A DNA stretch of 46,206 nucleotides, taken from an uncultured bacterium (lineage in GTDB: Bacteria; JAAXHH01). Numbering within the stretch: the first letter of the stretch is position 1; each line of letters begins with the position of its first letter. The position numbers and the translations under genes are program-made. The notes below the pieces were generated by a model that saw only the letters and a list, made by a program, of their open reading frames with translations, made no database searches and had not been told where the DNA came from. This document shows, one piece after another, positions 7,378 through 15,733 of this stretch. The stretch is taken from positions 1 through 46,206 of the forward strand of contig CAJXCW010000007.1 of assembly GCA_913051705.1 (NCBI GenBank). Reading direction: 5' to 3'.

Positions 7378-8664
7378 ATGACGGCCGAGTCCGACATATA
7401 TACTGTGTCCGATGTAACGACGGGTATTAAAGCCCTCCTTGAGGATACGTTTCCCCGGATTTCCATATCCGGGGAGATCTCCAATTTCAAGCACCATACT
7501 TCCGGGCACATGTATTTTTCACTTAAAGATACTCGCAGTCAGTTGCGCTGCGTTATGTGGCGATCTTCCACCAAGGGACTGACCTTCCAGCCTGAAGATG
7601 GTATGGAGGTGGTCGCCCAGGGCGCACTTACGGTATACGAGAATCAGGGTCAATATCAGCTTGTAGCAAAACGCTTGAAGCCGGTGGGCGCAGGGGCGTT
7701 GCAAGCAGCCTTCGAACAGTTGAAAACCCGACTTGCTGAAGAGGGCCTATTTGATGAGGGTAATAAACAACCGTTGCCGGCATATCCCGATTGTGTGGGG
7801 GTAGTTACCTCCGCCACAGGCGCTGCGGTTAGAGATATCATTCAGGTGCTGCATCGCCGGGCGCCCTGGGTGACGATCATTCTAAGGTCTGTACCTGTAC
7901 AGGGCGAAGGTGCTGCAAATGAAATCGCGACAGCCATCGACGAGATGAATATATTTGGTGGGGTTGATGTCCTGATCGTCGGTCGTGGCGGCGGTTCCAT
8001 GGAAGACCTCTGGGCCTTCAATGAAGAACCTGTAGTTCGTGCTATATATAAATCCAATATCCCGATTATATCTGCTGTTGGACATGAGGTTGATTTCACG
8101 CTCTCTGATTTTGCAGCCGACTTACGTGCGCCAACTCCTTCGGGAGCGGCTGAACTGGTCGTCCGGGATAGACAGGAATTGCTTGGCCGTGTTGCCGGTG
8201 CATTCACCCGCACCCACAGCGCCATGACGACCGGAGTAACCCGCAGACGGCAACAACTGGAGTCCATCCTGTCCAGTTATGGGTTTCGACAACCCCTGAA
8301 TTCGATCAGACAGTATGCCCAACAGATAGACGATTTATCTCATCGTATGACCGATCAATATAAACACCTGCACAAAAATCGGACCCAACGTCTCGGTAGC
8401 CTGGCAGGACAGTTGCAAGCCCTCAGCCCACTCGCCGTGCTGGGGCGTGGTTACGCCGTGTGTCGTACACCGGATGGACAAATTATTCAGGACGCCGCTC
8501 GTTTAAAAATAGGCGACCGTATGGATGTTCATTTTCATAAGGGCGAAGTGATCTGCCGGGTAGAACACACACGAAAAAAAACAGCCCCTTCGACTACACC
8601 AAGGGATAAAAAGAGAATAGAGAAGGACAAAGATGTTGTTCGGCTCAATCTGTTTGATGATTGA
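7378..8664 (+). CDS. xseA: Exodeoxyribonuclease VII large subunit
   Basis: Catalytic subunit of exonuclease VII, which degrades single-stranded DNA from both ends to short oligonucleotides. At 428 residues it has the family length. Order: N-terminal OB fold (about 5-105; ISGEISNFKHHTSGHMYFSLKD), central catalytic region with GVVTSATGAAVRDI, the IVGRGGGS loop and SAVGHEVDFTLSDFAAD..APTPSGAAE, then a long helical stalk (about 265-355) and the closing GRGYAV segment. The ATG at 7378 has AGGAT upstream. The small subunit xseB follows 74 bases later, as is usual. A basic tail of about 50 residues follows the conserved end. Confidence 0.97.
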   Translation: MTAESDIYTVSDVTTGIKALLEDTFPRISISGEISNFKHHTSGHMYFSLKDTRSQLRCVMWRSSTKGLTFQPEDGMEVVAQGALTVYENQGQYQLVAKRLKPVGAGALQAAFEQLKTRLAEEGLFDEGNKQPLPAYPDCVGVVTSATGAAVRDIIQVLHRRAPWVTIILRSVPVQGEGAANEIATAIDEMNIFGGVDVLIVGRGGGSMEDLWAFNEEPVVRAIYKSNIPIISAVGHEVDFTLSDFAADLRAPTPSGAAELVVRDRQELLGRVAGAFTRTHSAMTTGVTRRRQQLESILSSYGFRQPLNSIRQYAQQIDDLSHRMTDQYKHLHKNRTQRLGSLAGQLQALSPLAVLGRGYAVCRTPDGQIIQDAARLKIGDRMDVHFHKGEVICRVEHTRKKTAPSTTPRDKKRIEKDKDVVRLNLFDD

Positions 8665-8738
8665 TTTTATCAGGGTCAAATGAATTTTGTCCCTTCATAC
8701 ACCTGCTCATCCAATTTGCTGATCCGGAAGGCTTTATA

Positions 8739-8996
8739 ATGAGTGAAGAACCTCAAAAGACCTTTGAAAAAGCGCTTGAGCGTCTGGAAGAAATTGTTGT
8801 CGTTATGGAACGAGGAGAGTTGACGCTGGATGAATCGTTGTCCCTGTTTCAAGAAGGCGTGATCCTTTCTCAAACCTGTACACGGCAGTTGAACGATGCT
8901 GAAGCATGTATTCAAAAGCTGGTACGTATCGAAGATGGTAAATTTATTCTGGAACCGTTTTCTTCGTCAGACCCGAATAATGGTCAGGATGCGTAA
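8739..8996 (+). CDS. xseB: Exodeoxyribonuclease VII small subunit
   Basis: Small regulatory subunit that coats the helical stalk of XseA. It has 85 residues with the family signature FEKALERLEEIV (about 8-19) and the helical LDESLSLFQEGV segment. I start at the ATG at 8739 because GGAAGG sits seven bases upstream and the protein then begins just before the conserved helix; the frame is open further upstream from a TTG at 8661 but that stretch is not conserved in character. It lies between xseA and a polyprenyl synthase gene, the order seen in many bacteria (xseA-xseB-ispA). Confidence 0.94.
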   Translation: MSEEPQKTFEKALERLEEIVVVMERGELTLDESLSLFQEGVILSQTCTRQLNDAEACIQKLVRIEDGKFILEPFSSSDPNNGQDA

Positions 8997-9005
8997 CGGA
9001 AGCGT

Positions 9006-10106
9006 ATGCCCATGAATTCTGAACAACAGCAACAGTTTTTCGACGCCCTGGCGGAACGAAAAACCTGGGTGCTTGATTATCTGGCACAGGATCGGCGTAA
9101 GACCTTATTTGTGCCCGAAGATATCCATGATGCGGTCTACAGTTACGTCATGGCAGGAGGAAAAGTACTTCGACCCTGTGTATTGTATTTCGCCTGCGGC
9201 GCCGTTGGAGGGGACGAGCGTCTTGCTACCCCGGCAGCCGTGGCCGTGGAATTATTTCATACATGGACCCTGGTACATGACGATATTATGGATCGTGATC
9301 CGTTGCGCCGGGGGCAGCCGACGGTACATGAAGAATTTCGTCGCCGTGCCCTGGAACGTCCTGGATATACCGAGTCTGAAGCACAACATTACGGTATGTC
9401 TATAGGTATGATGACCGGAGAGGTGCAGCATGGTTGGGCTGTTTCTCTCCTGTCTGAACTGTATGACCGGTCCTCTGATAACGCAGAGGTCGTCCTGTGG
9501 TTGATTCAATATCTGGAAACAGAGGTCCTGTTGGCCCTGGTCGGTGGACAGACATTGGATATTCAATATACCAAGGCATCTATTGATACGATGAGTGAGG
9601 AAGTTGTTTTCGATATGCTCTGGAGAAAAACCGGGGCGCTCTATCAGTTCGCCGGTATGGCAGGGGCTATGATTGGTCTGAATATAGCCAACCCGAAACA
9701 TCCTAAGGTTAAGGCCATCGCCGATTTCACCGGTGGCTGCGGAACGGCATTTCAACTCCAGGACGACATTCTGGGCTTAATCGGTGATGAAGCTACCTTA
9801 GGTAAGCCGGTCGGTTCCGATATTCGTGAAGGAAAACGGACCGTCATTTTATGTCATGCTTTTCAAAAGGCGACATGTGTTGAAAAGCAACTGATGTTGG
9901 AGGTCGTTGGAAATCCGGAGGCATCTGATGATAAAGTCCAGCGCGTAAAACAATTGATGATTGCTCTGGGAGGCGTTGAGTATGCCAGAGTATTAGCTGA
10001 GCAACGTATCGCTACGGTGATGGATAATCTGGATGTCCTACCGGTATCGCCATACAAACAATATTTGATCAACTGGGCAGAGTATCTCATTGGACGGTCA
10101 TTTTAA
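9006..10106 (+). CDS. Polyprenyl diphosphate synthase
   Basis: Trans-isoprenyl diphosphate synthase of 366 residues, which condenses isopentenyl diphosphate with an allylic diphosphate. Both aspartate-rich motifs are present: HDDIMDRD near residues 92-99 and QDDILG near 250-255, with GKVLRP before them and GKPVGSDIREGKRT after. At 366 residues it is longer than typical bacterial IspA (~300), and the DDIMDRD form resembles long-chain or archaeal-type geranylgeranyl synthases, so product length cannot be stated. Start ATG at 9006 follows GGAAG; a second ATG lies two codons later. It shares the operon with xseB (9-base gap) and nadK (overlapping TAATG). No dxs gene follows, unlike in many xse-ispA operons. 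Confidence 0.9.
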   Translation: MPMNSEQQQQFFDALAERKTWVLDYLAQDRRKTLFVPEDIHDAVYSYVMAGGKVLRPCVLYFACGAVGGDERLATPAAVAVELFHTWTLVHDDIMDRDPLRRGQPTVHEEFRRRALERPGYTESEAQHYGMSIGMMTGEVQHGWAVSLLSELYDRSSDNAEVVLWLIQYLETEVLLALVGGQTLDIQYTKASIDTMSEEVVFDMLWRKTGALYQFAGMAGAMIGLNIANPKHPKVKAIADFTGGCGTAFQLQDDILGLIGDEATLGKPVGSDIREGKRTVILCHAFQKATCVEKQLMLEVVGNPEASDDKVQRVKQLMIALGGVEYARVLAEQRIATVMDNLDVLPVSPYKQYLINWAEYLIGRSF

Positions 10107-10993
10107 TGGAACGTGTCGGCATTATTGCTAATCCTGGTAAACCGATCATTCAGAGTTTGATTCCCTGGCTGCTGCAGTGGTTGGAAGAAAAAGTCATGAA
10201 ACCGTCATTAACCGACAGTCTGGCCGAGTCAATCGATGATGATCGTTTACGAGATCACTGCCGTGTTGTCGAATCGGAGCCCATGGTCGTTAAAGAGGTT
10301 GACTGGGTAATCGCCATCGGTGGTGACGGCACGTTACTTAAAACAGCACGGTTGGTCGGTGGATCCGACATCCCTATCCTCGGCGTCAATACAGGTACGC
10401 TGGGATTTATGATGCAGACGACGCCGGATGAATTGATAGTTGCCCTTGACCATATTGTTCAAGGGGCATATTTTCTGGATACACGTCTGGTGCTTCAAGC
10501 CCATGTTAATGGCGGCCGGGGATCCGTTGGCGGTCTCGGAAAGATCTATTCGGCACTCAATGACATCGTCATCGATAAAGGTGCCATTTGCCGGGTGATC
10601 GAGATGACCCTCCTGGTCAACGGGGAATATGTCAATACTGTTATTGGCGATGGGTTGATTATTTCAACGCCTACCGGGTCTACAGCCTATTCACTGGCTT
10701 CCGGCGGTCCGATTGTCGTGCCTGAACTGGAGGCGATGATCCTATCGCCGATTTGCCCGCATAGCTTGTCCAATCGGGCCATGGTGCTGTCTTCTCATGA
10801 TCGGGTGGCTCTTGAAGTCCGGGCCGATCATCCGGATCTGATGCTTACGATCGATGGTCAGGAAAGTGTGTTAATTCAACCCGGCGATTGTATCGAACTC
10901 TGGCGAGCGCCGTATACCATCAAACTGATTCGATATCCCGGTCGGTCGTTTTATGATGTGCTGCGAACCAAGTTGAAATGGGGAGAGAGATGA
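10106..10993 (+). CDS. nadK: NAD kinase
   Basis: Phosphorylates NAD to NADP; cytosolic, 295 residues. The family motifs are clear: IAIGGDGTLLKTAR with the GGDGT phosphate-binding loop (about residues 73-77), NTGTLGFM, and DGLIISTPTGSTAYSLASGGPI around 175-200. The start codon overlaps the stop of the polyprenyl synthase gene (TAATG), so translation is probably coupled. recN follows after a 114-base gap, a common bacterial neighbourhood. That gap (10994-11107) holds GATACAGAATACAG / GATACAAGATA words and GTAGCAGGCAGG, again repeat-like. Confidence 0.96.
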   Translation: MERVGIIANPGKPIIQSLIPWLLQWLEEKVMKPSLTDSLAESIDDDRLRDHCRVVESEPMVVKEVDWVIAIGGDGTLLKTARLVGGSDIPILGVNTGTLGFMMQTTPDELIVALDHIVQGAYFLDTRLVLQAHVNGGRGSVGGLGKIYSALNDIVIDKGAICRVIEMTLLVNGEYVNTVIGDGLIISTPTGSTAYSLASGGPIVVPELEAMILSPICPHSLSNRAMVLSSHDRVALEVRADHPDLMLTIDGQESVLIQPGDCIELWRAPYTIKLIRYPGRSFYDVLRTKLKWGER

Positions 10994-11107
10994 ACGATCC
11001 GGATGATCGTCTCGATACAGAATACAGGGTTCACGATACAAGATAAAAAGTAGCAGGCAGGGCGTATCGACTTGTATTCCATGTCCCTTTTTTTTGCATC
11101 TACTCTT

Positions 11108-12814
11108 ATGCTTACGAATCTTATAGTACAGAATTATGCCCTACTCGACGAGGTCAATATCGAGTTTTCATCAGGGCTCAATATACTGACCGGCGAAACC
11201 GGTTCCGGTAAATCGATCTTAATAGGGGCTCTGGGGTTGATTCTCGGTAGTCGGGCAACGAAGGACGCTATCCGGTCCGGTATGGATTCGGCCACAGTTG
11301 AAGGGCTTTTTGAATGGAAATCGGATGAGCCCATGATTCCACTACCGGAAGATTTAGATATTGAAATTGAAGACCGAACCTTGATCATTCGACGTGATGT
11401 GACTCGGGATGGTAGAAGTCGCTGTACAGTCAATGGGCATCCGGTTACCGTGACCGTTTTAAAACGTCTGGGGGAGTTCCTGGTTGATCTACATGGCCAG
11501 CATGATCACCAGTCTTTGCTGGATCAGCGTACACACATTAACTTTCTGGACGGTTTCGGTGATATCAAACGGCTGAAAGAACAGGTCGCTCATGCCTTTC
11601 GTCATTTTTCCGGAGCGGCACGGGCTCTAAAACAACTTGATGAGGAAAATCTGGCTACCCGGGAACGTCGTGAGCTGTATCAGTTTCAGTTAGAAGAATT
11701 GGAGAAGGCGGATGTCTATCCTGGTGAGGAGGACGAGCTGGAGCAGGAACTCGCGGTTCTGGAACATGCCGAACAATTGATTCAGGTAGCTTCCACCGCT
11801 TATGAAGCGTTGTCGCAACGGGAAGATGCGGTCATTGATCAGCTTATTCAGATTATTCGTTCACTGGAGGATATCGAACGGATTGACGTTTCTTTGAGTG
11901 AACCGGTTTCCAATGCCCGGTCGGCACGCTACTATCTGGATGATGTCGTCGTTTTTCTACAACAGTATCGAGATAGAATAGAATTCGACCCGGTTCGTCT
12001 GGACGAAGTGCAGGAACGGCTTGAACAGTTAAAAATGCTCAAAAGAAAATATGGCGGCACCCTCAAAGAGGTGTGCGTCTATCGGGATCGTATGGCCGAT
12101 GAGATTAATCGACTGGAGACAGCCGACGAACACCGGGCCGAACTGGAAGAGGCCCTGGAACAGGCTCGAAAAAATCTCACGGCGAAAGCGGAAAAACTAT
12201 CGACGGCTCGAAAAAAAACCGCATCCAGGATGGAAACACGAGTGGTAAAGGAACTGACTGAACTGGGCATGAAGAAAACTCTTTTTCAGGTACATATCGG
12301 ATGGCACGAGGTTGCAGATGGCCCTATCGTTATCGAGGGAAAATCATATCAGGCAGATGCTTCTGGTATGGACCATGTAGAATTCTTGATTTCACCCAAT
12401 CAGGGGGAGGAGCTCAAGCCGTTGGTCCACATCGCCTCAGGCGGTGAAATATCCCGTGTGATGCTTGCTCTCAAGGTGATTCTGGCTGAATCTGACCAGG
12501 TCCGCACCCTTGTTTTCGATGAAGTAGACCTGGGGATTGGGGGCCGAATTGCCGAATCTATAGGACAAAAACTCAAGCTGCTTTCCCAATCGCATCAGGT
12601 CTTATGTATCACCCATCTACATCAGGTGGCCTGTTGGGGACATACCCATTTCACGGTTCATAAAGAGTCATCCCGAGGGCGGACGGTCACTCAGATCAAC
12701 CATCTCGACCAAGATGGCCGGGTGCAGGAAATTGCCCGTATGCTTGCCGGAGAGACGGTTGATGATATGGCTGTGACCCACGCCCGGGAAATATTACGTC
12801 GCACCCTGGTGTAA
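11108..12814 (+). CDS. recN: DNA repair protein RecN
   Basis: SMC-like ATPase acting in double-strand break repair. From the ATG at 11108 it has 568 residues, the family length. Order: N-terminal nucleotide-binding lobe with Walker A GETGSGKS (about 29-36), a RecN-typical VDLHGQHDHQSLL near 133, a long coiled coil (about 155-400), then the C-terminal lobe with the ABC signature ASGGEISRVMLAL, Walker B TLVFDEVDLGIGG, and the ITHLHQVA switch. The frame is also open from a TTG at 11072 and an ATG at 11081; I chose 11108 because relatives begin MLxxLxIxNxAL. No good ribosome-binding site stands before it, so the start is less certain than the product. Confidence 0.95.
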   Translation: MLTNLIVQNYALLDEVNIEFSSGLNILTGETGSGKSILIGALGLILGSRATKDAIRSGMDSATVEGLFEWKSDEPMIPLPEDLDIEIEDRTLIIRRDVTRDGRSRCTVNGHPVTVTVLKRLGEFLVDLHGQHDHQSLLDQRTHINFLDGFGDIKRLKEQVAHAFRHFSGAARALKQLDEENLATRERRELYQFQLEELEKADVYPGEEDELEQELAVLEHAEQLIQVASTAYEALSQREDAVIDQLIQIIRSLEDIERIDVSLSEPVSNARSARYYLDDVVVFLQQYRDRIEFDPVRLDEVQERLEQLKMLKRKYGGTLKEVCVYRDRMADEINRLETADEHRAELEEALEQARKNLTAKAEKLSTARKKTASRMETRVVKELTELGMKKTLFQVHIGWHEVADGPIVIEGKSYQADASGMDHVEFLISPNQGEELKPLVHIASGGEISRVMLALKVILAESDQVRTLVFDEVDLGIGGRIAESIGQKLKLLSQSHQVLCITHLHQVACWGHTHFTVHKESSRGRTVTQINHLDQDGRVQEIARMLAGETVDDMAVTHAREILRRTLV

Positions 12815-12896
12815 AAATGGTGTTGTGTCGTTCTGGGCGTCGTCGCGTGCCGTGTAGCGACCAAAAAAGGCAGGACTTATTTCCATAGAGGTTTTA

Positions 12897-13547
12897 ATGC
12901 CAACTTTCGATACGGCCACCGGACATCGAAAAACAGCAGACGTATTCTGGACGCCGCCTAATCTGGTATCTATAGCGCGTATTCTTCCTATTCCTTTGAT
13001 CTACTGGAGTTTTAAACACGCCTTTGATTATCTGACGCTGGCGTTGCTCGGCGGTGCTTTTTTAACCGATGCGATCGACGGTTATCTTGCCCGGCGTTTT
13101 CGATGGGAAAGCCGGTGGGGACTGATCCTTGACCCTCTGGCCGACAAGGTATTGATAGGCTGTCTGGCCATTTTCCTGGTTATTTTTCGAGATTTTCCTG
13201 TATGGATGGCTTCACTGATTATTTTTCGAGATATTGCTATTGTCGTTGTGGGTATCTATTTATATTTTAAACCATACCACATTGTTGTGCCTTCGAATGT
13301 AACGGGTAAAGTGACCACTTTGGTGACCTCTTGTATGTTACTCCTTTACACGTTGGATTTTCAACCTTATGGTCAATGGTGTTTATGGGCGGCGTTGTTA
13401 TGCATTATCGGATCTGGCATTCATTATACCTGGGGATTTCTTCGATTGCTTGAACGTCCCTCGGTCCCATCGTCCGGATCACCATTGAAGCCTTCAAGTA
13501 TCTCAAAAATGAATGCCTATCAGCGTAGTCGTGGTACGGGTATATGA
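12897..13547 (+). CDS. pgsA: CDP-alcohol phosphatidyltransferase (PgsA-like)
   Basis: Inner-membrane phospholipid synthase of 216 residues. The complete CDP-alcohol phosphotransferase signature D-G-x2-A-R-x8-G-x3-D-x3-D is visible as DGYLARRF...GLILDPLADK at about residues 63-85, and four or so hydrophobic helices follow. It opens with TPPNLVSIARI, typical of phosphatidylglycerophosphate synthase, which joins CDP-diacylglycerol to glycerol 3-phosphate. Substrate assignment to PgsA rather than a related enzyme is inference from length and opening motif. AGAGG lies five bases before the ATG. Its stop overlaps the start of the next gene. Confidence 0.85.
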   Translation: MPTFDTATGHRKTADVFWTPPNLVSIARILPIPLIYWSFKHAFDYLTLALLGGAFLTDAIDGYLARRFRWESRWGLILDPLADKVLIGCLAIFLVIFRDFPVWMASLIIFRDIAIVVVGIYLYFKPYHIVVPSNVTGKVTTLVTSCMLLLYTLDFQPYGQWCLWAALLCIIGSGIHYTWGFLRLLERPSVPSSGSPLKPSSISKMNAYQRSRGTGI

Positions 13548-14488
13548 AGCGAGGCTCATCAAGATGGACGGCTGTTGGTTGGCATCATTTATATTTGGAG
13601 ATACCTGAAGATTGGGGTATCGGCGCAGTTAGCGGAGATGCATCGACCGGATATCTTCGACTTGATGATGCGGAAATGCCGCGTATCGAGTTGCGATGGG
13701 AGCCCGCACGTGGACAGGAACCGATTGATAAAGTAGTAGAAAGATATCTGAAGAACCTGACGAAGAAAGGACGAAAAAAAGCGCCGCCGATCAAAGTTCG
13801 GCGGGATCTAAACCTCATCAAAGATAAACGTCTCCTGGAAAATCGAGCGGTAGAAGGGTTTCATTGGCGGATAGATGGTGATGAACCCATTCAGGCTTAC
13901 GGGATTCTCTGGCGCTGTGAAGTCTGTTCCCGCATCGTTTTTTTGCAAATTCTTGGTCGGGCCGGTGAGTCTACAATGACGTTGGCAACCAGGATTTTGA
14001 ATACGCTCCAGGATCACCCCGTGGGGGATACGGTTGTCTGGGCTATGTATGGAATGAAGTTCGAGATACCCGTCACATGCGCCCTCAAAAGTCATTCATT
14101 CTTAACCGGTCAGATTAAGCTGAACTTCACGGACAAATCGTCGGAGATAGAGCTGGAACGGCTAAGCCTGGCTGAGATGCATCTGAAAGGTCGGTCTTTT
14201 GAGGAGTGGTTTCAGGATACCTATGGTCACGAAATTGAAACCCTGGACCCTCTTTCTGAAGAACGCCTGCGTCATCCAGGGGTTCAGGCATCTGGAACAA
14301 CCGTTGATCCTGAAACCGTTCATAAAAGGCTGGCCTGGCTGCCATGGCGCAGACCACGCAGACGACCTTTCGATAGTTGCAGTTGGCACTGCACAGATGG
14401 AAACAAACTGTTTACGCTTCGTCGTATGGGCGAGGGCGCTCAGCCTGAGGTGTTACTGGATATCGCGCAATCAGTCGTGTGTCATTGA
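13544..14488 (+). CDS. Uncharacterised two-repeat protein with Cys pairs
   Basis: A 314-residue protein I do not recognise. It appears to consist of two related halves. Each begins with a strand-rich stretch after an 'EIP' motif (YLEIPEDW near residue 17; FEIPVTC near 173), and each has a cysteine pair before a hydrophobic strand (WRCEVCSRIVFLQI near 123; SCSWHC..NKLFTL near 277). The pairs could bind metal or form disulfides. No signal peptide or membrane segment is seen, so it is probably cytosolic. It overlaps the phosphatidyltransferase stop by four bases and is followed by a PqqD-like protein, a small FtsX-type permease and its ATPase, all on one strand, so a shared job in a transport or peptide-handling system is likely but undefined. 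Confidence 0.8.
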   Translation: MKRGSSRWTAVGWHHLYLEIPEDWGIGAVSGDASTGYLRLDDAEMPRIELRWEPARGQEPIDKVVERYLKNLTKKGRKKAPPIKVRRDLNLIKDKRLLENRAVEGFHWRIDGDEPIQAYGILWRCEVCSRIVFLQILGRAGESTMTLATRILNTLQDHPVGDTVVWAMYGMKFEIPVTCALKSHSFLTGQIKLNFTDKSSEIELERLSLAEMHLKGRSFEEWFQDTYGHEIETLDPLSEERLRHPGVQASGTTVDPETVHKRLAWLPWRRPRRRPFDSCSWHCTDGNKLFTLRRMGEGAQPEVLLDIAQSVVCH

Positions 14489-14493
14489 AGCAA

Positions 14494-14580
14494 ATGAGCA
14501 AAGGGATGGTCCCCGCCGGACTGCATCAGTTGCTTTACGATGAGCAAATCAGCGTACGAGTCTATTTGCTTACCTGCTAA
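14494..14580 (+). CDS. Possible 28-residue small ORF
   Basis: An ATG at 14494, with GAAG five bases upstream, opens a 28-codon frame ending in TAA at 14578-14580. The peptide starts MSKGMVPAGL, is neutral to slightly basic and ends in YLLTC. It fills the gap between the Cys-pair protein and the PqqD-like gene. PqqD-like domains bind leader peptides of modified peptides, so a precursor is conceivable, but a frame this short arises easily by chance and the composition is not typical of a known precursor family. Confidence 0.2.
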   Translation: MSKGMVPAGLHQLLYDEQISVRVYLLTC

Positions 14581-14599
14581 TGATAAAGGTGTTCTATCC

Positions 14600-15001
14600 A
14601 TGGCGTTCTTCCGTAAGAAATCACCATCGTTGCCGCGTAGAGAGTTATTACGATCCAAACCGATACGTAATAGCCGGTTAAAATGGGAAGAGAATACGGA
14701 CGGCGAAGTGGTGCTGGCCATCCCGCGTCGCAGGACCTGGTGGCTTAATCTCGTGTCCAGAGTATTTTATGTCCCATCAAAACGGACCGTGGTACTGGAC
14801 GAGATCGGTTCATGGCTATGGTCGCTGTGTGATGGTCAGAATACGGTGGATCATGTCATTACCACCGTTCGAGAACGATATAAATTGGAACGCAAGGAGG
14901 CGGAAGTGTCGACGTTGACCTATCTTAAACAACTGATGGAAAAAGGGCTGATTGGCCTGGCTGTGTCGCACGTAATAAAAAATAAGGAGAAGCGTATATG
15001 A
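14600..15001 (+). CDS. PqqD-like domain protein
   Basis: A 133-residue cytosolic protein whose residues about 45-120 match the PqqD fold: VFYVPSKRTVVLDEIGSWLWSLCDG, then TVDHVITTVRERY and a helical LTYLKQLMEKGLIGL, the usual beta-strand plus winged-helix pattern. PqqD proteins and related RiPP recognition elements bind peptide substrates; many stand-alone members are of unknown role. A basic N-terminus (FFRKK, RRELLRSK) precedes it. I start at the ATG at 14600, preceded by AAAGGTG; an in-frame ATG at 14540 lacks a ribosome-binding site. The stop overlaps the permease start (ATGA), so the two are probably co-translated. Confidence 0.75.
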   Translation: MAFFRKKSPSLPRRELLRSKPIRNSRLKWEENTDGEVVLAIPRRRTWWLNLVSRVFYVPSKRTVVLDEIGSWLWSLCDGQNTVDHVITTVRERYKLERKEAEVSTLTYLKQLMEKGLIGLAVSHVIKNKEKRI

Positions 15002-15657
15002 CCACCCATTCGGCAACAGCCGAACCGAGCCAAAGGCAAATTTCTCTGCCGTTATCGAAAGCCATTGAAATTGCTTTTCGCAGCTTGAAAATCAGATTCT
15101 GGCGATCGTTGATTACCATTGGCGGAATCTTTTTCGGCATTGCTTTTTTGATGTCTATTTTGACATCTTCAGCCCTTAATAAAGCGCTGCTGGAAGGCGG
15201 TAGTTCGCAGGTCAGGGCATTGCTGGAGCAAAAAGGGACGGACGCAGAGGCCGAAACACAACAGATATGGCTGGTGACGTTGTCTTTGCTTGTTTGTGTG
15301 GTAGGAATTACCAATGCCATGCTGATGTCGGTTACCGAGAGGTATCGGGAGATCGGTACGATGAAATGTCTGGGGGCGTTGGATATATTTATTATCGAGT
15401 TGTTTCTACTGGAGTCCGCATTCCAGGGGTTGGTCGGTTCACTGGGCGGTGTCATTTTAGGATGCCTCTTTATGACCGTATCTATGATGTCGTCGTATGG
15501 GATGGAGCCGCTTTCCGTATTTCCGGTAATGAGCGTTTTGAAGTTTGGTTTATACTCGTTGGGTGCTGGGCTTTTCCTTTCTATTGTCGGTGCGCTTTAT
15601 CCTGCACAGCAGGCAGCAAAAATGTTGCCTGCCGATGCCATGCGAACAGAAGTATAA
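14998..15657 (+). CDS. Minimal FtsX/MacB-type ABC permease
   Basis: Inner-membrane permease of 219 residues. One membrane helix lies near residues 38-60 (LITIGGIFFGIAFLMSI), followed by only about 35 hydrophilic residues. A C-terminal FtsX domain with three helices comes next, carrying the characteristic ERYREIGTMKCLGA segment (about 112-125) and ending LYPAQQAAKMLPADAMR. MacB, LolC/E and FtsX-like permeases normally have a periplasmic domain of about 200 residues between helices 1 and 2; it is absent here, so this is a pared-down type VII ABC permease. AAGGAG stands eight bases before the ATG. It overlaps the PqqD-like gene and is followed 76 bases later by its ATPase. Confidence 0.85.
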   Translation: MTTHSATAEPSQRQISLPLSKAIEIAFRSLKIRFWRSLITIGGIFFGIAFLMSILTSSALNKALLEGGSSQVRALLEQKGTDAEAETQQIWLVTLSLLVCVVGITNAMLMSVTERYREIGTMKCLGALDIFIIELFLLESAFQGLVGSLGGVILGCLFMTVSMMSSYGMEPLSVFPVMSVLKFGLYSLGAGLFLSIVGALYPAQQAAKMLPADAMRTEV

Positions 15658-15733
15658 TGATCAGTCTCAAGTTCCATATTCTGGAAAATAACATGTGCAA
15701 ATTGCGCATACCTATATGAGAAGGGGGTTGTGC

